From CAZJRB01 sp964547995 (GTDB taxonomy: Bacteria; Planctomycetota; Planctomycetia; Pirellulales; Thermoguttaceae), in NCBI GenBank assembly GCA_964547995.1, contig CAZJRB010000002.1, positions 81,339 through 145,338 on the forward strand: a stretch of 64,000 nucleotides of DNA, written 5' to 3'. The first letter of the stretch is position 1. Every line of letters starts with the position of its first letter. This document shows, piece after piece, positions 1 to 9,600 of the stretch. The notes beneath the pieces were generated by a model, which worked only from the letters and a program-made list of their open reading frames with translations, ran no database searches and was not told the origin of the DNA. The translations under genes and the position numbers were made by a program.

Positions 1-2
1 CA

Positions 3-893
3 TTCGGACTGGTGTGGCTCGCGTCGTTCGGGCTGTTCCTGCACGCGCCCGTCCTGCTGGCCGGTTCGGCCGTGCTGCTTTGGGGGAAGCACCGCAAGAC
101 GGGCGTCGCATCGGCGGTGCTGTGCCTTTTGTTGTTTGCCGTGGCGGTGGATGCCTTTCTGATCGAGCCTTACCGGCTGGAGGTCTCGCACATCGAGTTG
201 GTCTCGCCGAAGATCACCCGGCCCGTGCGGATCGTCGTCCTGGCCGACCTGCAAACCGACCGGATCGGCGACTACGAGCGTGCCGTGCTTCGCCGCGTGA
301 TGGGAGAGGACCCGGACGTGATCCTGCTCGCCGGCGACTACCTGCAGGCGAGCGGCCAGCGGCTCGGCGGTCTTCAACGCGAACTGAACGCGTTCTTGCA
401 CGAAATCGAGTTCGCTGCGCCGGACGGCGTTTACGCGGTGGCCGGGAACGTCGATCTCGGCTCGTGGCCGGAAATCTTCGACGGCCTGCCGGTTACGGCC
501 GTCAAGACAACCGAGTCGTTCGAGGCGGCCGGGCTCCGGTGGACGTGCCTGTCGATGCGTGATTCGGGGCGCCGGTCGCTGTCGATTCCAGCCGACAACG
601 AGCGGTTTCACGTGGTGTTGGGGCATCGACCGGATTTTGCGTTGGCGGGGCCCGATGCCGATCTTCTGGTCGCCGGCCACACGCACGGCGGCCAAGTTTG
701 CCTGCCGATCATCGGCCCGCTGTTCACGGCTTCCGGGGTGCCGCGGAGTTGGGCATCGGGCGTGACCGACCTGCCCGGCGGCGGCAAGCTGCTCGTCTCC
801 CGCGGCGTCGGCATGGAGCGAGGCAGCGCCCCCAGGCTGCGTTTTCTCTGCCGGCCAGAGTTGGTCGTGGTCGACCTGGCGCCAATCGAATAG
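3..893 (+). CDS. Membrane-anchored metallophosphoesterase (YkuE-like), 5' partial
   Basis: Calcineurin-type phosphoesterase whose reading frame is open to the left edge, so the true start probably lies outside; the first usable start inside is a GTG at 12. Numbering from there, residues 1-50 hold two hydrophobic segments, followed by the catalytic domain. Visible metal-site motifs are 'LADLQTD' (family D-x-H, with H replaced by Q), 'LLAGDY' (GD), 'VAGNVD' (GN with D in place of the usual H/E), and the strong C-terminal 'VAGHTHGGQ'. YkuE relatives act on phosphoesters at the outer membrane face. The D-x-Q substitution of a metal ligand is odd and may alter metal use. Family assignment is firm; the substrate is unknown. 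Confidence 0.8.
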   Translation, partial: FGLVWLASFGLFLHAPVLLAGSAVLLWGKHRKTGVASAVLCLLLFAVAVDAFLIEPYRLEVSHIELVSPKITRPVRIVVLADLQTDRIGDYERAVLRRVMGEDPDVILLAGDYLQASGQRLGGLQRELNAFLHEIEFAAPDGVYAVAGNVDLGSWPEIFDGLPVTAVKTTESFEAAGLRWTCLSMRDSGRRSLSIPADNERFHVVLGHRPDFALAGPDADLLVAGHTHGGQVCLPIIGPLFTASGVPRSWASGVTDLPGGGKLLVSRGVGMERGSAPRLRFLCRPELVVVDLAPIE

Positions 894-924
894 GGATTGC
901 CTGCCGACGGCATTCCGCGTTCGT

Positions 925-1110
925 CTAGCGTTTCTCTAACTCCCAGTTGTCGATGATGACCTCGCCGCCGGGCGTCAGGCTACGGAGCTTATCGGCAATC
1001 GTAGCGGTTTCCGAGACCGTGGCCGTCTTCAACTTCTTCGAGAACTGGGCCACCCTCTTGCGGCGATGACGGCGACGCTTGATTTCCTTCCGACGCTCAC
1101 TGCTGGGCAC
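925..1110 (-). CDS. Small basic protein, planctomycete-conserved type (DUF6800-like)
   Basis: A 61-residue protein beginning at GTG, with 'GAGGAG' about 9 bases upstream as a good ribosome binding site, which decides the start. The first 30 residues are very basic (KRRRHRRKR), then an acidic-neutral C-terminus with 'LTPGGEVIIDNWEL'. I recognise the pattern from short uncharacterised planctomycetal proteins (DUF6800-like, from memory). The basic N-terminus suggests nucleic-acid or ribosome contact, which is inference only. It is convergent with the phosphoesterase. Confidence 0.65.
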   Translation of the reverse strand: MPSSERRKEIKRRRHRRKRVAQFSKKLKTATVSETATIADKLRSLTPGGEVIIDNWELEKR

Positions 1111-1264
1111 TTTTTGACTCCTCAGATCGTATAATCACACCTTACCACACTACAGGGCCGCTTTACCCCCTCCGGATAGCATTTCGCAATTCAAACGCTT
1201 TTGTACCAAACATACGTCTAGGAGTCAACCGGTGCAGTTTCTTCACGCCCTCGTTGCGTTCCGG

Positions 1265-4200
1265 CTACCGAGGCTTTTCGCGCCGGGTGAAGCGGACCAC
1301 GTCCCGCTCCGCCAGCTTCTTGCCGTCGCGGAAGACGGCGGCGCGGATTGGTGTCGTCTTGTCGATCGTGATCGGCTTGGTGTAAAGCGTCGAGTCGGAC
1401 GTCGGGTACGTGTCGTCGAGCGTGTAGCGGATTTCGACATCGCGGCGCGGGTGGCTCATCACGACGGTCAAGTCATCCGTGAAAAACGGCTCCCTGGCGA
1501 TCGAGACATACTTGAAGTTCGTTTGCCCGGGTTGCGGTTCAACGACGGGCGGGCGGACGCCGTGCCGGATCAGGGCGATGGTGGCCTGGTTCTGGTACGA
1601 GCAGCGGCACGCCCGGGTGTCGTCCGGGGCGACGACGATCCCGCCGGCGGGGATCGCGTTGATGAAGCACCCTGCCCGGAGCCCGCCGTAATACTCCAGC
1701 CATCCCTTGTCGTAGGTCAGGTCGTAATAGCTCAGCGACGCGCTCCGCAAGGTCAGCAGGTTTTTCGAGGCGGCGACCAGCCCGCAGCCTTGACCTTTGC
1801 CGAGGATTTTCCAGACGCTCCCTTTCTCGCGGTCGGCCAACGGCTCGGCGGTCGTTTTCTGCTCTCCGGTCAACAGGTCCCATGCGTAGGGGAAGCTGTA
1901 GATGGTTCGCCCGACGATGGCGGGCCGCATGCTGCTTTGCTTCGATTCCCACAACAGTTTTCCGGTGGATGCCCGGTAGGCCCGCATGCCGCCGGGCCAA
2001 TCCGACGCCCTGGCGAAGCCGATGTGGTTGTAGCCCATCAGCAGCACGTCGTGCTCGGTGCTGACGGCCAACGTGGTGCCGAAAATGTCGTTTTCATCGC
2101 GCCATCGGACCTTGCCGGTTTCGGAGTCGAGAGCCAGCAGCACGCCCGTCGGATGTTTTGGGCCGGATGTTTCGCCGCGCCGCGCCTTCTTGAGTGTGCT
2201 CCGCAGAATCTGGTCGATCTCGGCCACCGGGCGGTCGATGACGTAGACCATCCCCTTGCCGACGGCGATTGCATTGTTGCGTATCGAGTGTTTCGGGGCG
2301 AAGGTCCACTTCAGCTCGCCCGTCTTGGCGTCCATGGCAAACAGCATCGCGGTCTCGGTCAGATGGTCGTCCATCGGTTTTTGCGTTCGCGGGCCGCCGT
2401 CGCCATGTTGGGCCTTGATTACGTAGTCCTCGTTCATCAATCCGCCGTAGAGGACGCCGTCGCGGCAGGCGAGATAGCCCCAGCGCCCGCGGCCGCCGTC
2501 CGGTTTCCGTGGCGCCGTGAATTCGCCGATCTGCTTACCTCTGGAATAACCCAGCAGAAGGCAACGGTCTTCCTTACGGACGTAGAGGACCTCGTCGGCG
2601 ATGCAATAGGTGCTGCCGATCTGTCCGGCGCCGACCTGGGTCCCTTCGCGATACGCGGCCAGCACACCGGGCAATTCGACCTCCCAGCGCTTTGTGCCGT
2701 TGTAGGCGTCGATGCACTTGATCGAATCGATCCCCTCGCGAAACAGAAGCCCCCTGTAGACCAACGGGGCGGGGTTCTTACCGTGGCGGTCGATCGTCTC
2801 CTGGGTTTCGTCCTGGTACCAGAGCATCCCCAGCGGGCCGCGGACGATCTCGTCGCCCGAGCACATCGTGTTGCCGGCATCGGCCAAGTTATGAGTCCAG
2901 TTGCCCGCGCCCGGCAACTCGCCGCGCATGGTTACGCTGATGGCGTTGGCGCCGGTGTCTATCTTGCCCCCCCGTGGGCCAAGAAGCATCAACCCGCCGC
3001 AGGGGCGTTGAAGCCACTGGATTCCCTGGGCTTGAAGCGACTTCTCCACGTCGTCGAGTCGCCGGGTCGAGACGATCAGGTTGGCGAAGTAGCTGGGCAG
3101 ATCCTTCGGCTCGCCGACCACGACCGCCGCGCGAACGCCGTAGACACCCGCTGCGTCGAGCTTCCGCCGCGCGAGTTCCGCTTCGGCGGGATCCCTCGTC
3201 AAGGAAATAACCGACATGTTGGAACGCTTGACCAACGTGTAGGCAAACGCCCCATCGCCACAGTCGAGATCGAGACAGAACCCGCGGAGCTGCTTCGGGT
3301 CGGCGCCCGACGTGGACCCGTAGGACGGATTGTTAATCCGTCCAGAATGGCTAGATTCTCGTTCTTGGCGAGTTGTGTGACCGTTACGCGTCCCCTGGAC
3401 GGATTGACAATCCGTCCTACAAGTTCGCGTTTCCAACGGCTCGGCAAAGACCGCACGTGCCGCGCGGGCAGCCTTGCTGTCGTCCGGATACGGCTTTGGC
3501 AGTTTCGGCTTGTGGACGATTGCCGCACCGTCTGCTGGCTTGCCGAAGCAGTAGATCGTGCCCTTGCCGGTGCTCGCGAAGATGCACCCGTCGGCGACCG
3601 CCAAGGCATAGACCGTGCCGTCGACGTCGGCCGACCATGCCTGCTTCTTCGTCTTCGCGTCGACGACGGCGATATTGCGGTCCATGCCGAGGACAACACG
3701 ATCGCCGGCAACTGCCAGCGATTCGGGCTGGCTCTTCAATTTGACCGTCCACCCGTCTTTCAGGACTGTCGCGTTGTCGATCCGTTCGAGATGGTGTTTG
3801 TCGCCAACCTTCTTGCCCCACGGCAACCGCGGCGTGGCCTCGGCGGTGTGCCTCTCCCGCCGGGCGTCGTAGGTTCGCGTCGTCATCTGAGAGCCGAACA
3901 GCATCGCGCCTTCCGAGCGGACGAACCCGTCGGGTGTGATGCAGATCACCTGGCGGTCGCCCAGGTTGAATTCCCCGTGGCATTTCCGCCCGTCGCGGAT
4001 GAAAGGGTCCCACCAGTAACGCTTGCCGACCGGGTGGTAGTGCAATCCGGTCGCCATGTCGAAGGCCATGCCGGAGTTGAAGAAGACCGAGTCGGTGGCA
4101 ACGACGTCGCCGCCGCCGGTTCCCCAGGGCGTCTTTCCGCCGTAGCGGCCGAGGTTGAAATGGATAAAGCGGCCGGTCTTGCGGTCGAACACTGCGGGAA

Positions 4201-4951
4201 CGCTCCGCCCGGTGGCCACCAGGACGTGGTCTTTTGCCACGGCCAGGTATCCCTGCGACGCGACACCGCCCCGGGCGAAGCAGTGCATGTGCGGCTGGTC
4301 GATTTCCAGAAACCCGGAGTTGTCGTTGCACCAAAGAACCCTGCCGGTCTCGGCATCGACCGCGTAGACGTAAACGCCCTCGATCGGCCAGACGCCGGCG
4401 GCGAAGTAGACCACTCCGTCGCGGACGGCCGGCCCGCCGCGAGCCGCCCAGCGGGAGATCATCCGGCCGTTGCCCAGCACTTGTTCGTTGTTGGGCCCGG
4501 CACGGAGTTTCCAAAGCGTTTTTCCATCGGCGGCCGAAAGGCAATGGAGATACCCGTCGTCGCTTGCCACGTAGACGCGGCCGTCGGCCACGGCAGGCGC
4601 CAATCGGACGGGGCCGCCGGTGAAAATGCTCCATTTCTCCTTGCCCGTGGCGGCATCCAATGCATAGACCTTGTCGTCGGCGCTGGAGCCGAAGAAGCAC
4701 AATCCGTCGGCCACGACGACCGAATAGGCCCAATCGAACTTCATCCGCGAGCGGGCCAGGCTCCGCCCAACCCACGCCGGCCGCGGCGAGTGCCGGGCAG
4801 AGCGCACCCAGCGAAGCCCCAGTTTTTCCGGGAGGCGCTCCGATGTATAGCCGCTCCGCGCGGCGTCATGGCGATACTGCGGCCAATCGGCGGCGAACGC
4901 GCACGTCGAAACAAGGGTTGCCAGAATCGCAATGTACTTGATCATGCGCAA
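1265..4951 (-). CDS. Exported PQQ-like beta-propeller protein with internal methyltransferase-like domain and chitobiase-type C-terminus
   Basis: A 1228-residue protein with a Sec signal peptide (residues 1-20, ending 'CAFAADW'). Residues about 24-505 form a PQQ/quinoprotein-type propeller (repeats such as 'VYALDAATGKEKW', 'VWPIEGVYVYAVDAETG'). About 511-544 are encoded by a palindromic repeat pair (see repeat 3320-3420). About 550-670 resemble a class I SAM-methyltransferase fold with a worn glycine motif ('LDLDCGDGAFA'). A second propeller stretch (about 690-1150) follows, and the C-terminus (about 1165-1222) matches the chitobiase/hexosaminidase C-terminal fold ('IRYTLDDTYPTSDS'). Neighbours are two Gfo/Idh/MocA proteins and a second propeller-methyltransferase protein. 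Function is unknown; probably periplasmic. Methyltransferase activity is doubtful because SAM is not expected outside the cytoplasm. Confidence 0.8.
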   Translation of the reverse strand: MRMIKYIAILATLVSTCAFAADWPQYRHDAARSGYTSERLPEKLGLRWVRSARHSPRPAWVGRSLARSRMKFDWAYSVVVADGLCFFGSSADDKVYALDAATGKEKWSIFTGGPVRLAPAVADGRVYVASDDGYLHCLSAADGKTLWKLRAGPNNEQVLGNGRMISRWAARGGPAVRDGVVYFAAGVWPIEGVYVYAVDAETGRVLWCNDNSGFLEIDQPHMHCFARGGVASQGYLAVAKDHVLVATGRSVPAVFDRKTGRFIHFNLGRYGGKTPWGTGGGDVVATDSVFFNSGMAFDMATGLHYHPVGKRYWWDPFIRDGRKCHGEFNLGDRQVICITPDGFVRSEGAMLFGSQMTTRTYDARRERHTAEATPRLPWGKKVGDKHHLERIDNATVLKDGWTVKLKSQPESLAVAGDRVVLGMDRNIAVVDAKTKKQAWSADVDGTVYALAVADGCIFASTGKGTIYCFGKPADGAAIVHKPKLPKPYPDDSKAARAARAVFAEPLETRTCRTDCQSVQGTRNGHTTRQERESSHSGRINNPSYGSTSGADPKQLRGFCLDLDCGDGAFAYTLVKRSNMSVISLTRDPAEAELARRKLDAAGVYGVRAAVVVGEPKDLPSYFANLIVSTRRLDDVEKSLQAQGIQWLQRPCGGLMLLGPRGGKIDTGANAISVTMRGELPGAGNWTHNLADAGNTMCSGDEIVRGPLGMLWYQDETQETIDRHGKNPAPLVYRGLLFREGIDSIKCIDAYNGTKRWEVELPGVLAAYREGTQVGAGQIGSTYCIADEVLYVRKEDRCLLLGYSRGKQIGEFTAPRKPDGGRGRWGYLACRDGVLYGGLMNEDYVIKAQHGDGGPRTQKPMDDHLTETAMLFAMDAKTGELKWTFAPKHSIRNNAIAVGKGMVYVIDRPVAEIDQILRSTLKKARRGETSGPKHPTGVLLALDSETGKVRWRDENDIFGTTLAVSTEHDVLLMGYNHIGFARASDWPGGMRAYRASTGKLLWESKQSSMRPAIVGRTIYSFPYAWDLLTGEQKTTAEPLADREKGSVWKILGKGQGCGLVAASKNLLTLRSASLSYYDLTYDKGWLEYYGGLRAGCFINAIPAGGIVVAPDDTRACRCSYQNQATIALIRHGVRPPVVEPQPGQTNFKYVSIAREPFFTDDLTVVMSHPRRDVEIRYTLDDTYPTSDSTLYTKPITIDKTTPIRAAVFRDGKKLAERDVVRFTRREKPR
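3320..3420. repeat. Inverted pair of GTAG-led palindromes inside a coding sequence (family B)
   Basis: The left arm (3320-3343) starts GTAG and contains the hairpin GGACGGATT..AATCCGTCC. The right arm (3397-3420) is its reverse complement, ending CTAC. Together they form a BIME-like unit of 101 bases lying inside the propeller-methyltransferase gene and keeping its frame open. The same architecture with a different stem is at 49626-49711. Confidence 0.85.
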
Positions 4952-4971
4952 GACCTAAGTTGCCAACAGAA

Positions 4972-5045
4972 CCCTGGCACGCAGTGCCAGGGCTTTTGCG
5001 CTAAGCTCTCAACTCTGGACTCTCAACTCTCGACTCTCAACTCAC
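4972..5045. repeat. Composite intergenic repeat: hairpin plus ACTCTCAACTC-type repeats (family C)
   Basis: A perfect hairpin CCCTGGCA-CGCAG-TGCCAGGG (4972-4992) is followed by tandem copies of an 'ACTCTCAACTCTCGACTC'-like unit. Diverged copies of the same composite occur at 62566-62612, and the short unit alone flanks 14522-14675. It sits between the 3' end of the Gfo/Idh/MocA gene and the start of the propeller gene. Confidence 0.75.
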
Positions 5046-5047
5046 TA

Positions 5048-6340
5048 CTACACGCCGGGGATGCGGATGTCGCCGTCCTTGAGCATGACGATGTCGCCGG
5101 TTTCGAAGTCCTCGGCGGTGGGTTTCAGTTGGAGGTTGTAGAACTTGCCGTTGGGATCCTCGAACATCTCCTTCCAGGTGATCCGCTTGCCGGTGTAGGC
5201 CGCCTCCCGGCCGATGATCGCCGCGCCGGTTGCCCAGGCGACGTTCTGCGCCTCGTTGACCGGCTTCTCCTTGACGATCGAGTAGAGCAGGTGGGCGTGC
5301 TCGGCGTCGTAGGCGCCCAGGTAGCCACACTCCGCCCAAGGATCGGGTGGCATCTCGGCGTCCGGATGCTCCGGTTGGGCGTGGGCAAACGACTCACCGA
5401 CCCAGTTCCAGCAATCGCCCACCTGGCGGCACATGCTGTGGACGTAGACCCGGTTGGGGTACTCGAGGTCGACGCTGAAGAAGTCGTACATGTTGCCGGC
5501 CTTGCGGCGTGCGCGGAAGCCGAACCCGCCGGCGCTGACCGGGTGCGTGCCGATGTACCAGTTGGCGATGTCGAGGTTGTGGACGTGTTGCTCGCAGATG
5601 TGGTCGCCGGACATTTCGACCCAGAGTTGCCAGCGGCCGCCGCCGACCAGGTCGTCGGGGCCCTTGGGGTTGATGGGGTTGTTGCTGAAGATTTTGCCCA
5701 TGTTCCACGCGACGCGTCCGGCAACAACGCGGCCCTTGCGGCCGCACTGGAGCTCGCGGGCGAACCTGTTGCGGCCCTCTTCGTGCCGGCGCTGGGTGCC
5801 GGCGACGACGCTGAGCCCTTTTTTCTTGGCCTCCTCGCCGGCCGCAATGACTCGGCGGATGCCCGGCGGATCGACGGCCGAAGGCTTTTCGAAAAAGACG
5901 TGCTTGCCGGCCTTGATGACCGTGTCGAAGTGCAGGGGACGAAAGACCGGCGGCTGGGCCATCAGGACGATGTCGGGGTTCACCTCGAGGACCTTCTTGT
6001 AGGCGTCGGCGCCGCCGAAACACCGCTCCTTGGGCACGCCGTACCTCTTGCCGGCTCCCTCGGCTCGGCCTTTGGACCAATCGGCCATGGCAACGAACTC
6101 GACTTCGAGTTTCCATCCGAGCTTGTCGTTGAGATACTTCACGGCGTTCCGATGATTTGCGGCGGCGCCGTTTCCGCGTCCGCCGCATCCGAGCAGGGCC
6201 GCCTTGAACTTCCGGCTGGTTTCGCCGGCAAGGACGTTCACCCGTGGCACACCGGTCAACGCGGCGGCACCGCCGACGATCGCCGAGGTCTTCAAAAAGT
6301 CGCGCCGGGACGGATGTTTCGTCTTGTTGGGTTTCGTCAT
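5048..6340 (-). CDS. Tat-exported Gfo/Idh/MocA family oxidoreductase
   Basis: A 430-residue NAD(P)-dependent oxidoreductase-like protein. The Tat motif 'SRRDFLKTSA' near residue 11 is followed by a hydrophobic stretch and a likely cleavage after 'LAGE', so it is exported folded, presumably with cofactor bound. The Rossmann glycine motif is 'LLGCGGRGNGA' (about residue 50) and the family 'EKP' motif is 'FEKPSAV'. The C-terminal dehydrogenase fold includes 'WVEMSGDHICEQHVHNLD'. Relatives oxidise or epimerise sugars and inositols. It is co-oriented with the propeller proteins on both sides, so a shared carbohydrate-related role in the periplasm is inferred. Substrate cannot be told from sequence. 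Confidence 0.88.
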   Translation of the reverse strand: MTKPNKTKHPSRRDFLKTSAIVGGAAALTGVPRVNVLAGETSRKFKAALLGCGGRGNGAAANHRNAVKYLNDKLGWKLEVEFVAMADWSKGRAEGAGKRYGVPKERCFGGADAYKKVLEVNPDIVLMAQPPVFRPLHFDTVIKAGKHVFFEKPSAVDPPGIRRVIAAGEEAKKKGLSVVAGTQRRHEEGRNRFARELQCGRKGRVVAGRVAWNMGKIFSNNPINPKGPDDLVGGGRWQLWVEMSGDHICEQHVHNLDIANWYIGTHPVSAGGFGFRARRKAGNMYDFFSVDLEYPNRVYVHSMCRQVGDCWNWVGESFAHAQPEHPDAEMPPDPWAECGYLGAYDAEHAHLLYSIVKEKPVNEAQNVAWATGAAIIGREAAYTGKRITWKEMFEDPNGKFYNLQLKPTAEDFETGDIVMLKDGDIRIPGV

Positions 6341-6483
6341 CGCTATTCTCCTCTTCAGGTTTGAACGGGAAAGTGCAGGTTCGTGTGAGTTTTTCGCCCG
6401 TACGGTCGGCAGGCAGGAGTGAATTCATTGTTGCGACCTGGTCTCCGTTTTGCAAGAAGCCGGGCGGATTTACGCCATTTGTC

Positions 6484-6570
6484 CACAAAGCCGCGACCGT
6501 TGGTCGCGCCAAGCGCTTGCCTGAACCGGTGCCGCCGGTATTCGGCACGACCAACGGTCGCGGCTTTGTG
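6484..6570. repeat. Palindromic intergenic repeat, inverted pair (family A)
   Basis: Left arm CACAAAGCCGCGACCGTTGG.. (6484-6510) and right arm its near reverse complement (6544-6570). Each arm contains an inner CGACC-GTT-GGTCG palindrome. Two further loci of the same family are at 9783-9867 and 59434-59547. It lies between the starts and ends of two minus-strand genes. Confidence 0.85.
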
Positions 6571-6602
6571 ATGGAAATACCGGAACGTTCTTGGTCAATC
6601 CT

Positions 6603-9600
6603 CTACCGGCCGCCGTAGCACAGGATTTTGCCGTCTTTAGTAGAGAGATACAAGCGGCCCCCGGCGGCGGCGATGCCGTTGAAGACCGGGGGAGAGTCTA
6701 ACGGGTATTCGACCAGCTTTTTGCCGTCGGCCATCGAGACGGCCCAGAGCGCCCCCTCTTTTCGTCCTTCCAAGGCAGCCCACGGGTCTTCCCCGCCTGC
6801 CGTGTCGGGTGGCCCTGCGACAAAGAGTGTCTTGCCGGCGAGGACCATCGCCACGGCGCGAATCGGGACTAACGTCTTCCATCCGCCGGTTGAGCCCTTG
6901 GCTCTGGGCAATTTTCGCTTGTTGGCGAAGAGTTGATAGCCTTGTCCGGGGAAGAAGAAGCCCGAGCGGTTTCTGCCTTTGAACGCCTGGATGCCGCAGA
7001 CCGCGCCGTCGTCGAAGACGAGCAACTGGCTGCTCGCCCCCTTGCCCAGCGTCCATCCGGTGCGATTGAACCAGCAGTCGTCGAGCATCCCGGCGGTGGA
7101 GCGGATCCACTCGCCGCTGCTCTTGTCTCCGTCGCGGTCGGCGATCTTCATCTGCCGCATGTAGACCTTACGGCCGTCGCTCACGAGGACATCGGACAGT
7201 GCCCCATCCATGTTTTTCGCATCGGTTTGCTCCGGCGGCTCGCCGGTCTTCGGATCGGGCGTGCAGATGCACTTGCCGGACAGCAGCTTCCCGGTTTTCG
7301 GATCGAGCGAATAGGCATAGATGCCGCCGTCGAGAAAGGACGATCGTCCCGCGGTGCAGTGCGCGACGCCGTCGACGACCAACACGCTGCCGTGGACCGG
7401 CCATGCCGATTCCACCCGCCCGAACGCGACGATGCGACGATCTTCCGGCGCCGCACGGAACCGCCACACGAGCGCCCCGTCGGCCGCACGGAGACAATAA
7501 ACCCACCCGTCGGCCGACCCAAACAAGGCCAGCCCATCATGGATCGTCGGCGGCGTGTCAACGCGTCCGCCGGCGGTGAAGGTCCAAATCGGTTTGCCGC
7601 GGGTCGCGTCGAGGGCATGGACTTGATGGGCATCGACCGAGGCAACAAAGATGCGGCCGTCGGCGACCGTCGCGGCACTGACCGGCCCGCCGAGGTCGGC
7701 TTCCCAGATCGGCGCCAATTTTGTGGGGATGGCCGATTCGGTCGAGCCGCTCCGCTGCGGATCGTGTCGGAAGGTGGGCCAATCGGCATCATCGGCTGAG
7801 CCCTTGGCCGCAGTTTTCCCATATGCCGGGCCTTTCTCAAGAGACTCTTGCGTGCTCGGCTCCCTCGACCACGCCGCACCGCCGCGCTCGGCTTCGGTTG
7901 CCGGGGCCAACGTGAACATGCCGTTGAGCTTCGCATCGATGTAGCAATCGCACGGGTGCGGCGTCAGGTAGATGAGCCCGTTGCACGGCACGACCCCGAA
8001 CCGGCACGCCCCGCGGGCCCAGTGATGCAGGATGTTCTCGCCCGTCTCGAGGTCGATGTACTCGATACCGCGGCGGCCCGTCAGGATGGCGTTCTCGGTG
8101 GCGCGGTTTCGGTAGCACCGGTGATGATGCCCCTGGGTGAACGCCTTCTCTGTTGAAATCTTTCGCTTCTGCTCGCCGGTCTTGGGATCGAGCCCAACGA
8201 TCGACACCGTCTTGTAGTCGTGAACCCAGACGAGGCCGCGGGCGACGAACAGGTCGGGCACGGTAAAATGGCCCCAGTTGCCGCAGACGCGGTCCCAGAG
8301 GAACTCGCCCGTGGCGGCGGAAACGGCGTGGACCCGCGATTTGATCACACCCCAGCCGATTCGCTTCTGGATCGGCTCCAACTGGCAGTAGAGCATCACG
8401 TCGTCGGTGGCCACGAGTGTCGACATGCCGGACATGAGGTGTTCGTATCGGCTCGTGTAGCGGTTATTCTCCGGTCGTGGCGAACGCCAGAGTTCCTTGC
8501 CGGTCTTCAGGTCGAGGCAGACGAACGTGTCGCGGTCGAGCAGGAAGATCCGGCCGCCGCGAAGGGTCAACAACAGGTGCGTGACGCGTTCGATAGGACC
8601 GGTTTTCGTAGTAGTTCCCACGTAGTCGCCCGTCTTCCAGAGCTGTTTGCCCGACTCGGCGTCGATCGCAACGATCGACTTATGGACCGGCGGCTTCTTC
8701 TCGATGGTGCCGGGGCCTTGCGCGGCGTGATTGACCGAGAGGACCAGGGTGCCGTCGTGGTAGAGGATTTCGTCGGTGAACTCGGTCCCTTCGTAGGTTC
8801 TCAGGATTTCCCCGGTGGCCGCGTCGATGGCGGTCAACGGGGCGTTGAAACCGAGCGTGACATAGACCGTATCGCCGACGGCCACGAGCCGCTTTGGGAT
8901 ATGGTTGGGTTGGTTAAATCGCGCCTTCCAAGAGCCGGTCCACATCTTCCAGCCCCAGTCGGGCATGGGGCGTTTCCAGAGCAGGACGCCGCTGAACGCA
9001 TCGCGGGCGATCAAGAACCACGCGTCGGGTGTCTCGCCGCCGATGGCCGCCGGGGCTTCGTCAACAATGGAAAATACCCGGCCGTTGGACGAAACCAACG
9101 CGCTGATGCTGGGAACGGTATCGTGATGCCGCGACCAGATCGGCCGCTCGATCCACTGGGCGTGCCGCGGCGGGCCGACGTTGTCCTTGGCCACTGCATT
9201 GCCGTCGGTGTCGTGCAGGAAGTGCGTCCACTCGTCGATCCCTCCCGGCCGCGGCTTGATGGTGTTGGACCATTTCCCATCCTTCTTGATATAGGCAACG
9301 CCGCCGGGTCGCAGCACGCGCAGCACTTCGTCCATCGTCACATTGCCCAGGTCCTCCGACACCACCAGGGCGACGAGGTTTTTGGCATAAGGGAGTTGCT
9401 TGCCCGTGTGTTGTTCGACCGAGACATCGCCATAGAGCCCCAGCGACCGGATATGCTCGCGTGCCTTGTCGACGTTTTTCGCATCGGCGTCCAGTCCATG
9501 CACGAGGCAACGGTCGTTGGCCCGCAGGGCCGCGGTCAGTTTCCCGTCGCCGCAGCCGAGGTGTACGACCAGCCCGCCCTTGACACCGGTGGCGTCAAGG

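Noticed and set aside
1232..6364. Very long plus-strand open frame
   Set aside because: It is an antisense shadow of the propeller and Gfo/Idh/MocA genes; it has no ribosome binding site or family motifs, while the minus strand shows signal peptides and clear families.
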